From Cordylochernes scorpioides (taxonomy: Eukaryota > Arthropoda > Arachnida > Pseudoscorpiones > Chernetidae): a DNA stretch of 64,000 nt. Below the pieces are notes generated by a model that had not been told where the DNA came from, made no database searches, and saw nothing but the letters and a program-made list of their open reading frames with translations. Below are positions 43,401 through 52,212 of the stretch, piece by piece. The translations under genes and the position numbers were made by a program. Location of the stretch: contig CP092884.1 of assembly GCA_030710605.1 (NCBI GenBank), positions 25,339,483 to 25,403,482 of the forward strand. The letters are read 5' to 3'. Within the stretch, counting starts at the first letter, position 1. Each line of letters opens with the position of its first letter.

Positions 43401-46400
43401 ATAAAAGCTATTGAGAGTGGTACATCGCAAGCGGAACTTCGGAAGAAAATGAAAATGAGCAAAAGTAGCATTTCTACGATATGGGGCAAAAAAGAAGACT
43501 ATAAAAAAAAAATGCTACAAAGAGGAATCAATCCCAACTATTGCCGCTATCGTCAGTGTCATTATCCACTTTTAGAAGAAGCCTTGTATACGTGGTTAGT
43601 ACATGCTAGGCTAAAAAACATCCCACTAAATGGACTCATTTTACAACAAAAGGCCATTTATTATGCCATGGGTATGAAATATGATGAATTTGAAGCCAGT
43701 AATGGCTGGCTTGATAGATTTAAGGCCAGAAGAAATATTATTTTTAGAAAAATTTGTGGAGAGGAAAGGGCAGTGAACCCATTGGTGGTGGAAGATTGGA
43801 AAGAGAAAATTCCTTCTTTTTTGGACAAGTATTCTCCCTCCAATATTTATAATATTGATGAATCAGGATTATTTTATAAATGTTTGCCTGACAAGACACT
43901 CACCTTCAAGGGAGACACTTGTTCTGGGACAAAGAGGTCCAAGGAGAGAATTACCTTTTTGGCTGGGACTAATATGGATGGCTCAGATAAGCTTCCTCTC
44001 CTGGTTATAGGGAAATATGCCAAGCCACGATGTTTTAGAAAAGAAAAAAATCTCTCCACCCATTATGAGGCGAATAAAACAGCGTGGATGATGGCCGTAA
44101 TTTTCAAAAAATATCTTCACTATTTAGATGAATATTTTGGCAGTGAAAATAGAAAGGTGCTGCTCATCCTGGACAACTGTCCAGCACACCACATCCCTGA
44201 AAAATTGGAAAATATTCAGGTAGTATTTCTCCCCTCCAATGCCACAGCCCATGGATATGGGGATTATTCTTGATTGATTTATATTCTACTACTTCGTAAA
44301 CTTTTCTCATGGTTGGTCGTAGTCCGATGTGCGTCACTTGGCTCTGCTAACTCCGGTAGGCTTTGTTTATAAAACTTCTTCCTTGCCTGTTATAAAACTA
44401 ACATTTCATATATAAATAGCTTAAATCGAAAATAATATTGACTTTTGATCGGCAATTGCTGTTTTATTTTTGAAGGTTTATTATTAAATATGTCTACACA
44501 TTTAAAAAACCGTTCAACTTTTGCACTTACAAGTGTGCCAGAGCCCCTGTTGGTTACCTGAACTCACTGGTAAGGTTGGACTTTTACAAGAATCTGGGGC
44601 CATTGGAGAATTTTTTAATTAGGAAAAAATAAAGTGTCCAATGCGGGATTCAATCTCAGGACATAGCGTCGAAAGCCAATGGTTTATACCACTTGTCCAC
44701 TAAACCCTTCGAATGGAAGATAAACAGAATCCGTCAAAAAGGTTTTCAGGCTTAGTCCTAACCTGAAACCATAGTATATAAGGTTGGCTTTTGCTTGAAT
44801 GATCTGAATCTGTGTTCCAAGAAGATCAAATATAGGCATTTTTAACACATTTATTAAAAGTGCCCCCGCCCAGAAGTCCAACCCCTCCTCTACGTGGCGG
44901 GCGGGAGAAGCAGCACAAGTAAGGGACTGTTCTGTAGGGCGAAGTACGGTGTCGTGAGCCCCGAGCCGCTACGGTAAACGTGAACGGGGAACTCTGAAAT
45001 GTGACTGACTAATGGGGCAATGGAAAATATTCAGGTAGTATTTCTCCCCTCCAATGCCACAGCCAAGCTACAGCCCATGGATATGGGGATTATTCTTGAT
45101 TGATTTATATTCTACTACTTTGTAAAAACTTTTCTCATTGTTGGTCGTAGTCCGATGTGCGTCGCTTGGCTCTGCTAACTCCGGTAGGCTTTGTTTATAA
45201 AACTTCTTCCTTGAGCCCCCCCCCTTTCCAAGGATGGACAAAACACCACCATTAAAATTGCCTTTTTTGGTACATAACTACCATCATCCATCCTTCCTAC
45301 ATTTTAAACATTGTATATACATGCCATTATTTGCAGTTGAGCGCCTATAAGTGAAAAAAAACTAACAATTTTTTCGAATCCATTAAAGAAAGGCATTAAA
45401 AATTTAGACAAACTTGGAAAAAGATATTTATTTTTTTCCCCCAATGTACTGGAGTAGTATGGGGAAAGGCTCGACTATAAGATCCCATCTTCTAGGAAGA
45501 GAGAATCTGGCACCTCTATGTGAGAGAGGGGGGACAGGAGGGGGCTGATATATATCCAACTCCATGATAATATGGGCATTCAACTTGAAGTTGGAAACAG
45601 CTTCTAAAGGTGGCTGAATTTGCATTAGGTCAATAGCATATAGTCAGAAGGCAAGGGAGACCAAGCATTATATATTTCCCCATGAAAATCCTCAATAAAT
45701 GGCCAAACTGGACCAAGGCAACATCCTACCACCTTGGAGAAGCATGATTCAGGAGGAAGGGGGAAAAAACTAAATAAACTCTTCCTTCTACCAGGGTGGA
45801 AGAAATCAAGTAGAACAGACCTGCATAGCTGATGAGAGAGGGTCTCAATGGGCGTTTCTCCCAGTTAGACTTCTGCTCCCTCTTATCCAGGGGGTAGCCC
45901 AGGATGGCCATGGCCAGTCGGCTCAGTCCCACCTGGCTGGAGTTGCCGCCCATCTCCTCCGCCAGCTCTGGGTAGTGTTCCTGGAGCTGCCAACACACAT
46001 TACCTTTCAACCCCTCCTATGGTCAACAGCATTTTTAAATACATAACAAGATTTAGAGCAGACAATCTTAAGCCTTTGAAGATAGAAAATAACAAAATCT
46101 ACCCCACTTGCCCATAATGTAGCGTGGCACCTGCAGCTCCAGAACACATTTTGGCTTGCATTAGATGCACTACACAGGACCTTTGGGAGAGGCTGCTGCT
46201 TATCATAAAACAGCTCGAGGAGCATGAACTCATGGAATTTGTGTAATCTTTACACAAGGGGATAAGAAACAACAACAACAGGATTTTTAGATGGTCAGGC
46301 AGTCTGTACTCTTCACTAGCATGGACACACCTGTCCCCTTCAACCATAGGATGCAACTTACCTCCTCAAAGAAATCCTTTAGATCAAGAACAGACTTGGG

Positions 46401-48474
46401 TTTCCCCATTGAAGACATGACGGGGGAACATCCCTCCAGTTGACTCAAGTCTCCGTTCTCAAAGTGGTAGGCTGGGCACAGACTTGTAACATTAATGTGC
46501 CACATCAGGGAACATCTCTGGAGTGTCATTTTATTTTGAGACAAACTCGCCTAACTCCATTCTGCGTCTCATTGGGAAAATATTTGTGTTGCTTTAAGCA
46601 AAAATGACTTCATCGAAAGCTTTATTTGGGGTGATGTACAAATGCCTCCAAAACCAGGACTTTTAGGAATATAGAAATGGTAGAGCAACAGGTTTTGAGA
46701 TGTAGTGTTGGCTCCGAGTAATGAGATTTCCATGGACTGACAGATGTAGATATGGCCTACTAGAGATAATAGAGAGGTGGGGAACAGCATGTTTGGACGT
46801 CTGACACTCAGAGTGGATAAAGGTATTGCTGGGGGGGGGGGAAGACCAGGAAGTCTGAGAATGGAATTCTTGGACAATTTGAGAAGCATATATGATACTA
46901 GCTATAGAGAGAAAGAAGCTCTGAGAGGACAGGAACACTGCCAGTCACCAACCTATGGCTAGTTGAGGAGGAAAAGATTGCTTCTCATCAAGGAAAAAAA
47001 GAAGTTTTGATGTGATAAAGCACAATTTGGATTATAGATTATAGCTACAAGAAAATAAGACCTAATCCAAATAAATTAATAGTGTGTGACATTTCGGTAA
47101 CAACGCTGTTATCGAATCGTCACACACTATAAATTTATTTGGATTAGGTCTTATTTTCTTGAAGTTTTCATGTCTTTAAAAGAGCCCCGAATTAGGTATA
47201 AAACTTGGAGTGAGCTGACTTACCCAGCTTCAGAATGTCCGGGTTGACAAAGAGGTGGGCCAGAAGCAGCCAGTGACTTTTGGTGAGGGTCGGCTTCAGC
47301 CTCACTATGTCCAGGATGAAGACCCGCGACCTGGTGGCCAGTTGGAGCAGCGCCAATCTGTCACCAACCTATTCAGTTACATTTCCCACAACAACTCCTT
47401 GGTTTAAAACATACATTGTTACCTATCCCAACTACATAATGAACATAAGTGCAAAGTTAAACTGCTTTTCACATGTATAGACATGAGGTGCACTTACAGT
47501 AAAGCGGTCGTCAACCTTTGCCCACCATGATTATCATTGTCTGTACCATGTGTACAGGGAATAGGCAAAAAAAACAAAACATAATGATCAGGGTAAATGT
47601 GGGGGTTCTTTCATAACTGTTACTATAACTGTGCTTCTCTTACAAAAACTAAAAACAACAAATAATTTGATAATACAAAAGTAATTTTGAAGCCAAAATG
47701 TATTATGGGTAAAAAAGTTTATATAAATGGATTTTTTAGGATTGTCACTTTTCTCATCATATCTACAATACACATTTTAAACTACAACATCTTCAAAATT
47801 GTATCACAAGTCATGCCAAGAGTACTATACAGTAAAACATTACAAAATGGAACATTGGGACTGAACATTTTACTATAACTATAAACACAAGGTAATAAGA
47901 CTAAATCCAAATAAATAAATAGTGTGTGACGTTTCGGTAACAGCGTTGTTACCATCTTTAGACAAAAGTAGGGAATGAGAAATTTTACCACAGCATGTTT
48001 CAAATAGTTACTGTTATCAAGTGTGTAAACAAGATAGCAGATAAGAAGAATATTGAAACATGCTGTGGTAAAATTTCTCATTCAGTACTTTTGTCTGAAG
48101 ATGGCAACAAAGCTGTCATACACTATTTATTTGGATTTGGTCGTATTACCTTGTGTTTATAATCTATAATCCAAATTGTGTCTTATTACTCTAGCTATAG
48201 TTTACTATATTAAGGATTAGATTGCTATATCCCAGGTAGGGAGGGAGGACCTACGGAGGGTCAGTATCTGTGATACCAAGGGATGGCTGCCACTCTTCAT
48301 CCACCCCAACAATGGAACTCTCCTGGAGACAGCAGGGTGAGAAGGGAAACCTGTGGTGGACAGCTTGGTGGACATACCTGAATGACCTGGAGGGCATTGA
48401 TGAACTGCCGCGGGGTCTCCACCATGATGATGTTGCACCTGTTCAACTCCAGGGGCAGGTACTGCTGAGGGTCT
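37358..48474 (-). CDS. EXD3: EXD3/mut-7-like 3'-5' exonuclease gene, six exons
   Basis: Host gene. Exons on the minus strand: 48378-48474, 48255-48322, 47224-47357, 46362-46471, 45821-45986, 37358-37485. All borders are GT-AG and phases join exactly. The encoded stretch of about 234 residues is a DEDDy exonuclease domain as in EXD3/mut-7: IVGVDEEWQP (motif I Asp, Glu), LALLQLATRSRVFILD, YHFENGDLSQL (motif II Asp), LDKREQKSNWEKRPLRP, then YAALDAFCL across the last junction (motif III Tyr and Asp). Such enzymes trim 3' ends of RNA; C. elegans mut-7 acts in small-RNA silencing. The 5' exons lie beyond 48.5 kb, perhaps in the gap, and the 3' exons with the Mut7-C region are not seen to the left. 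The last intron is 8335 bp, filled with transposons; the first visible one is 55 bp. Confidence 0.9.
37700..38006 (+). mobile_element. tRNA-derived SINE in EXD3 intron
   Basis: Full SINE: GGTCGGTGGAAGGGTGG head, B-box-like GGATTGAATCC, body CCAACCCCACCAGCGAGTGC, and a GTGTACTTGGGATAAT plus poly-A tail. A 10-bp target duplication AAGGACACTC lies at 37690-37699 and 38007-38016. Confidence 0.92.
38190..38725 (+). mobile_element. tRNA-derived SINE split by an HHpk insertion
   Basis: SINE parts at 38190-38366 and 38598-38725 surround an insertion. The 12-bp ATACTTGTAAGT is duplicated at 38355-38366 and 38598-38609. Confidence 0.85.
38367..38597. mobile_element. Palindromic HHpk half-units (copy 6)
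   Basis: Two HHpk 3' halves in inverted order. The left reads ATTATAGACG...GGGAGGGCCTGGCTCATCAG; the right ends GTAGAAATTG...CAGATGGCGCGCTAATGCATC. The catalytic strands are mostly lost. The flanking duplication shows it moved as a unit. Confidence 0.75.
38779..39057 (-). pseudogene. R1-like LINE ORF2 C-terminus
   Basis: CTCGNEKQTPEHLLINCPL is the conserved C-terminal metal-binding pattern of these LINEs. A frame change at about 39040 separates it from the preceding RFFTGHGDFN-like sequence. Confidence 0.8.
39184..41780 (-). pseudogene. R1-like LINE ORF2 (EN and RT)
   Basis: EN begins near 41770 with a QANVGR-like motif and the QEPYKIKEE block; SGDFNARS-like sequence is near 41380. An inter-domain part (40544-40948) has NRWWNADLTHHR. 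RT has KKTPGIDNIS near 40450; the catalytic YADD position reads YAVI near 39835, so RT is dead. The thumb is at 39184-39624 (RIVLYKTLFRSSLTYGSMIW). Confidence 0.82.
41819..42677 (-). pseudogene. R1-like LINE ORF1 (gag-like)
   Basis: Start MQNNFTVINNDLSKII at 42677. Coiled-coil-like N-terminus (NQSISQVQQKVNEGIKFLRQ), then a frame change near 42288 and an RRM-like stretch, then Cys knuckles CQNCFLFHPGHQTRNC, CVKCGLNVQHRC and CSNCCRYPYF. It binds LINE RNA in active elements. Three overlapping frames indicate at least two small indels. Confidence 0.82.
42886..44280 (+). mobile_element. Tigger (pogo group) transposon, right end lost
   Basis: The left inverted repeat starts TACAGTAAAACCCCGCTAAG at 42886. 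The transposase gene follows. No matching right terminus is found before the duplicated block at 45023, so the element is incomplete. Confidence 0.85.
43305..44273 (+). CDS. Tigger-type DDE transposase, C-terminally damaged
   Basis: 322 residues. CENP-B-like helix-turn-helix (about 25-75: LEKKLTIIKAIESGTSQAEL), second DNA-binding domain to about 155 (NGWLDRFKARRNI), and DDE core with D in NIDESGLFYK (about 185) and D in VLLILDNCPAHH (about 283). The third Asp motif, expected after LPSNATA, is lost. An 11-bp deletion between two ACAGCC copies at about 44243 shifts the frame to an early stop. The undamaged version of this spot survives in the duplicate at 45055-45080. Start at ATG 43305, at the usual distance from the terminus. 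Confidence 0.92.
   Translation: MVELLKPVLKDNGSAKEKVVRTKISLEKKLTIIKAIESGTSQAELRKKMKMSKSSISTIWGKKEDYKKKMLQRGINPNYCRYRQCHYPLLEEALYTWLVHARLKNIPLNGLILQQKAIYYAMGMKYDEFEASNGWLDRFKARRNIIFRKICGEERAVNPLVVEDWKEKIPSFLDKYSPSNIYNIDESGLFYKCLPDKTLTFKGDTCSGTKRSKERITFLAGTNMDGSDKLPLLVIGKYAKPRCFRKEKNLSTHYEANKTAWMMAVIFKKYLHYLDEYFGSENRKVLLILDNCPAHHIPEKLENIQVVFLPSNATAHGYGDYS
44209..44392 (+). repeat. Direct duplicate of Tigger 3' region (copy 1)
   Basis: Matches 45023-45215 (AATATTCAGGTAGTATTTCT through AAACTTCTTCCTTG), except for the 11-bp deletion and a few bases. Confidence 0.9.
44500..44712 (-). mobile_element. tRNA-derived SINE fragment
   Basis: Reverse head and body: GTGTCCAATGCGGGATTC with a decayed B box, and TTGGACTTTTACAAGAATC. 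Its 3' end is missing. Confidence 0.75.
44713..45022. other. Unassigned, with GC-rich patch
   Basis: At 44865-44990 a GC-rich stretch (CCCCCGCCCAGAAG, CGTGGCGGGCGGGAG) stands out from the AT-rich surroundings. No family recognised. Confidence 0.35.
45023..45215 (+). repeat. Direct duplicate of Tigger 3' region (copy 2)
   Basis: Keeps the 11 bp missing from copy 1, coding for the AKLQPMDMG motif with the third catalytic Asp. Confidence 0.9.
45216..45820. other. EXD3 intron, unassigned
   Basis: Non-coding on both strands as far as I can tell. Confidence 0.45.
45821..45986 (-). CDS. EXD3: EXD3-like exon e
   Basis: Codes LQEHYPELAEEMGG through LGYPLDKREQKSNWEKRPLR to ISYA. Acceptor TGTTGGCAG|CT, donor GCAG|GTCTGT. 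Confidence 0.92.
46020..46285 (+). mobile_element. 5'-truncated LINE 3' end (copy c) in an EXD3 intron
   Basis: Codes the CPKC-like to LMEFV-type end in broken form, then the short UTR with GGGATAAGAAACAACAACAA. It fills about 70 percent of the 375-bp intron between exons e and d, antisense to the gene. Confidence 0.85.
46362..46471 (-). CDS. EXD3: EXD3-like exon d (motif II)
   Basis: Codes YHFENGDLSQLEG through VLDLKDFFEE. Acceptor TGTGCCCAG|CC, donor GAG|GTAAGT. Confidence 0.88.
46569..46962 (+). pseudogene. Possible LINE ORF2 C-terminal scrap
   Basis: A short frame (46777-46962) with GGGGRPGSLRMEFLDNLRSI resembles the GRPxxRWxDN motif near the C-terminus of some LINEs. A G run at 46829-46838 may have shifted the frame. 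Weak evidence. Confidence 0.4.
47020..47162. repeat. PLE-derived foldback
   Basis: ACAAGAAAATAAGACCTAAT and its reverse complement flank a hammerhead-like motif (minus strand GAAATGTC). The right arm is degraded (GTTATCGAATCGTC). Confidence 0.7.
47224..47357 (-). CDS. EXD3: EXD3-like exon c
   Basis: Codes LALLQLATRSRVFILDIV through LFVNPDILKL. Acceptor GGTGACAG|AT, donor CTGG|GTAAGT. The sequence is highly typical of the EXD3 exonuclease fold. Confidence 0.9.
47448..47580 (+). mobile_element. tRNA-derived SINE 3' part
   Basis: ATAAGTGCAAAGTTAAACTG through GTGTACAGGGAATAGGC and poly-A; a 5'-truncated copy. Confidence 0.75.
47880..48200. repeat. PLE-derived foldback with hammerhead variants
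   Basis: Large inverted repeat. Left-arm core on the minus strand (about 47926-47960): helix GGTAAC/GTTACC then GAAACGTC. The right-arm core on the plus strand is degraded. An internal GAAATTTTACCACAGCATG pair extends the hairpin. Confidence 0.8.
48255..48322 (-). CDS. EXD3: EXD3-like exon b (exonuclease motif I)
   Basis: Codes ESSIVGVDEEWQPSLG with the metal-binding Asp and Glu. Acceptor GTCTCCAG|GA, donor CC|GTAGGT. 68 bp, leaving two bases that join exon c. Confidence 0.88.
48378..48474 (-). CDS. EXD3: EXD3-like exon a
   Basis: Codes DPQQYLPLELNRCN through FINALQVIQ. Acceptor CCATCCCCAG|AG and donor CAG|GTATGT. Starts in phase with one codon base, ends at a codon border. Confidence 0.85.
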
Positions 48475-48544
48475 CTGGGGATGGAGAATGGGGGGATAGG
48501 ATGGTTGCTACACTCACACCCCGCTAATGTGAACACAAACCTGG

Positions 48545-49465
48545 TGAAACATGTCTACACATCTGATGGATTACATCTTTGTTGGCACATCCAGTGAAAG
48601 CATGTCTACACCTCTGTTGGCACACTCAATGATAGAATACTACAACCCTGTTGTCACGTCCAGTGGAGGCATGTCTACACCTCTGTTGGCACACTCAATG
48701 ATAGAATACTACAACCCTGTTGTCACGTCCAGTGGAGGCATGTCTACACCTCTGTTGGCACACTCAATGATAAAATACTACAACCCTGTTGTCACGTCCA
48801 GTGGAGGCATGTCTACACCTCTGTTGGCACATTCAATGATACAATATGACAACCCTGTTGTCACATCCAGTGGAACATGTCCCTGTCTACTCATCTGATA
48901 GAATACTACAACCCTGTTGTCACATCCAGTGGAGGCATGTCTACACCTCTGTTGGCACCCTCAATGATAGAATACTATAACCCTGTTGTCACATCCAGTG
49001 GAGTCATGTCTACACCTCTGTTGGCACACTCAATGATAGAATACTACAACCCTGTTGTCACATCCAGTGGAGGCATGTCTACACCTCTGTTGGCACACTC
49101 AATGATAGAATACTACAACCCTGTTGTCACAGCTAGTGGAAGCATGTCTACACCTCTGTTGGCACACTCAATGATAGAATACTACAACCCTGTCGTCACA
49201 TCCAGTGGAGGCATGTCTACACCTCTGTTGGCACATTCAATGATAGAATACTACAACCCTGTTGTCACATCCAGTGAAGGCATGTCTACACCTCTGTTGG
49301 CACACTCAATGATTGAATACTACAACCCTGTTGTCACATCCAGTGGAACATGTCCCTGTCTACACATCTGATTGAATACTACAACCCTGTTGTCACATCT
49401 AGTGGAACATATCCCTGTCTACACATCTGAGGGAATACTAAAACCCTGTTGTAACATCCAGTGGA
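48545..49465 (+). repeat. 69-bp minisatellite, open in one frame
   Basis: About 12-13 units of 69 bp (23 codons) with TGTCTACACCTCTGTTGGCA and CTACAACCCTGTTGTCAC. Because the unit is a multiple of three, the plus frames 48551-48898 and 48877-49371 stay open (repeat peptide STPLLAHSMIEYYNPVVTSS). It lies upstream of EXD3 exon a, antisense to the gene, with no sign of expression. Confidence 0.92.
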
Positions 49466-49560
49466 ACATTTTTTTTTTCAGAAAAAAGTTCCCAGTGCAG
49501 GAATCAATCCTGGATCTTGGTTGTCAAAAATCAGCAGTTTGTACCACTCCTCCATCAAAC
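49466..49560 (-). mobile_element. tRNA-derived SINE head fragment
   Basis: Reverse: AAAAAAGTTCCCAGTGCAGG and a decayed B box, as in the other SINE heads. Confidence 0.65.
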
Positions 49561-49702
49561 AACTGAACAGCTTGTAAATCAACAAAGGTGTACTGTAAGC
49601 CAAGATGGAAACTATGATAGGTTTAACTGAATATGCATGGCTCCCTGTCAGGAAAGAGGGGTATGTAAACAAACATCTAGTGGAGCCCAGCTAGGGACTC
49701 AC

Positions 49703-49713
49703 CAGCGTTGGTA
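49703..49713 (-). CDS. EXD3: Possible 3' end of an upstream EXD3 exon at the gap edge
   Basis: The minus strand reads ACCAACGCTG|GTGAGTCCC, a strong donor site. The exon itself would lie in the N gap. Tentative. Confidence 0.35.
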
Positions 49714-50235
49714 NNNNNNNNNNNNNNNNNNNNNNNNNNNNNNNNNNNNNNNNNNNNNNNNNNNNNNNNNNNNNNNNNNNNNNNNNNNNNNNNNNNNNNN
49801 NNNNNNNNNNNNNNNNNNNNNNNNNNNNNNNNNNNNNNNNNNNNNNNNNNNNNNNNNNNNNNNNNNNNNNNNNNNNNNNNNNNNNNNNNNNNNNNNNNNN
49901 NNNNNNNNNNNNNNNNNNNNNNNNNNNNNNNNNNNNNNNNNNNNNNNNNNNNNNNNNNNNNNNNNNNNNNNNNNNNNNNNNNNNNNNNNNNNNNNNNNNN
50001 NNNNNNNNNNNNNNNNNNNNNNNNNNNNNNNNNNNNNNNNNNNNNNNNNNNNNNNNNNNNNNNNNNNNNNNNNNNNNNNNNNNNNNNNNNNNNNNNNNNN
50101 NNNNNNNNNNNNNNNNNNNNNNNNNNNNNNNNNNNNNNNNNNNNNNNNNNNNNNNNNNNNNNNNNNNNNNNNNNNNNNNNNNNNNNNNNNNNNNNNNNNN
50201 NNNNNNNNNNNNNNNNNNNNNNNNNNNNNNNNNNN
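49714..50235. other. Assembly gap (522 N)
   Basis: Unresolved bases, directly before a long palindrome, which is a common cause of assembly failure. Confidence 1.
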
Positions 50236-50610
50236 TTTCGGTAACAGCGTTGTTACCATCTTCAGACAAAAGTACTGAATGAGAAATTTTACCACAGCAT
50301 GTTTTAAATAGTTACTTTTATCAAGTGTGTAAACAAGATAGTAAATAAGAAGAAGATAGTTTTCTGAGAAAAATAAAAAAGAATAATATTCCGTTTTTCT
50401 CAGAAAACTATCTTCTTCTTATCTGCTATCTTGTTTACACACTTGATAACAGTAACTATTTAAAACATGCTGTGGTAAAATTTCTTATTCAATGCTTTTT
50501 TCTGAAGATGGTAACAATGCTGTTACCGAAACGTCACACATTATTTATTTATTTGGATTTGGTCTTATTACCTTGTGTTTATAATCTATAATACAAATTG
50601 TGCCTTATCA
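50236..50610. repeat. Long PLE-derived palindrome with two hammerhead variants
   Basis: Arms of about 170 bp meet near 50390. Left core on the minus strand at 50236-50268; right core on the plus strand at 50512-50535: CTGAAGA, GGTAAC/GTTACC and GAAACGTC, all intact. Confidence 0.85.
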
Positions 50611-50654
50611 TGAGGCAATATTGTTATCAAATTCATAAATTTTTAATTTGTCAA

Positions 50655-50830
50655 CACAGTAGAACCTCTCTCTAAATGACAACCCCTAGTTGCAGAGCTA
50701 AAGAGTCCTTTAGAGATAAGGGGCCCTCTCATAAGAAAGCAAATAATAATAAAAATGGTCATTCTCTTTTTTTGGTAATGAAAACTGTCTTTTGTAGCGA
50801 GGTGGTCCTCTCCTGGAGGTTCTACTATAT
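50655..50830. mobile_element. MITE-like element
   Basis: Ends CAGTAGAACCTC and GAGGTTCTACTATA are inverted. About 175 bp, no coding. Tigger-like terminus style. Confidence 0.6.
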
Positions 50831-51189
50831 TTCAAATGAGAGAATGCCAATATCTATCATGGTATACAGAAACAAGGTTATTTTAAGCAAGTGAGCTCGT
50901 TGCATTATGAAATTTCAGCTGGAAGTATTGGGCTTATAATACATTCATGGATGAAACTTTAGGAAGTTTCATAGTTTGATGTTGCCGGCCATCTATTTTT
51001 TTTTTTTTAGGAAGACAGAAACAATTTTGTTCACACTTGATTATCTTGTATATCTTCAATAAAGGTCACTGTAATATATTTCAGAGTTATTGTCTAAATC
51101 GCCATATTCATACTAAAAGGTACAACTTCCTTAAGTGTATATAAAAACCAAATTTTTGCATAAATTGTTCATAGTGTGATACCATAATC
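50831..51189. other. Non-coding spacer
   Basis: Nothing recognised. Confidence 0.4.
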
Positions 51190-51325
51190 AGAGTAAAGTA
51201 GAATAAGCTGGCAAAACCAAGGGAAGGGTGCAACACTGATGAGCCAGGCACACCCTTTCCCTTCTATTTCTCTTATTGCATTAAGGAAAGAAGAAATTGA
51301 TTTTTTTTTTAACTATAGCATTAAA
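51190..51325 (+). mobile_element. HHpk repeat (copy 7)
   Basis: Helix II CTGGC (51208-51212) with GCCAG (51242-51246) is kept. The outer helix is changed on both sides (GGGAAGGGTG against CACCCTTTCCC), a compensatory pattern. The cleavage strand is lost. Confidence 0.65.
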
Positions 51326-51329
51326 TACA

Positions 51330-51700
51330 GTAAAACCTCTTTAATTCAACACACTACAATTCAGATTTAGAACAGGCCATCTCAAGCCATTGAAGATAGA
51401 AAATACCAAGAAAAGCTACCCCACTTGCCCGAAATGTAGCTTGGTACCTGCAGCTCCAGAACACATTTTGGCTTGCATTAGATTGCACTAAACAGGACCT
51501 TTGGGAGAGGCCGCTGCTTATGATAAAACAGCTCGTGGAGCATGAACTCATGGAATTCGTGTAATCTTTACACAAGGGGATAAGAAACAACAACACAATT
51601 CAACATTTTATTTTCAAATCCCAATCTATTTATTTTAAATAACCACCTATAATTCAACACCTCCAAAGTGCTGACAATAGAATGTCCACTAGCAGTGAAC
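51330..51700. repeat. Tigger-like terminus interrupted by a LINE end
   Basis: CAGTAAAACCTCTTTAATTC at 51332 continues after 51597 with AATTCAACATTTTATTTTC, split by the LINE insertion at 51356-51596. Confidence 0.6.
51356..51596 (+). mobile_element. 5'-truncated LINE 3' end (copy d)
   Basis: Same LINE end as at 46020. An apparent 8-bp ACAATTCA duplication flanks it. Confidence 0.8.
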
Positions 51701-51829
51701 AATGAATATCAATCATCAAACAAATGCCGCAGGTTTCTGGTGATGAGTTTCTTTATCTTTATTAAACGTAATATCGAGCTTTAGGGAATTTCTGCCCTTC
51801 TATAGGAGTACATAGAAACATATATGTTT

Positions 51830-52205
51830 CTAGAATGATGTTTGACAAGTTTTACCGGAAATGTTTCTTTTGAACGAAAAATCGTAATTTATTTAAAGGC
51901 GAAATAATGACTATTTCTATCCTTAGGGATGAAGTATGAAAGGATGAATTGTGAAGAGTAATGATAAACGGAAAAATATAGTGTCCAGGGATGGGAATCG
52001 GGCAGATGCCATGTCCACTAGGCTACCCTGGACATATTTTTTCATTTGTAAATAATATATGAATCCTTACTCTTCACAATTCATCCGTTCATACTTCATC
52101 CCTAAGGATAGAAATAGTTGTTATTTCTCCTTTAAATAAATTACGTTTATCGTTCAAAAGAAACATTTGCAGTAAAACTTGTCATACGTCATTCTACAAT
52201 CATAA
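51830..52205. repeat. Foldback with tRNA-like centre
   Basis: Arms about 51830-51980 and 52040-52200 are inverted copies (ACGAAAAATCGTAATTTATT region; CATCCCTAAGGATAGAAATA). The central 50 bp form a tRNA-like sequence on the minus strand. Confidence 0.8.
51983..52033 (-). tRNA. tRNA-like remnant without anticodon arm
   Basis: Perfect 8-bp acceptor-like stem GTCCAGGG/CCCTGGAC, an A-box-like TAGCCTAGTGGACA and a decayed T-arm region. At about 51 nt it is too short for a tRNA, with the anticodon arm missing. A pseudogene or SINE core, not a working tRNA. Confidence 0.45.
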
Positions 52206-52212
52206 GCCGCAT

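Noticed and set aside
48551-49371. Protein-coding gene with 23-residue repeats
   Set aside because: The frames only reflect a 69-bp minisatellite; no start context, splice signals or non-repeat domain.
51983-52033. Functional tRNA gene
   Set aside because: Too short, no anticodon arm, decayed T-arm.
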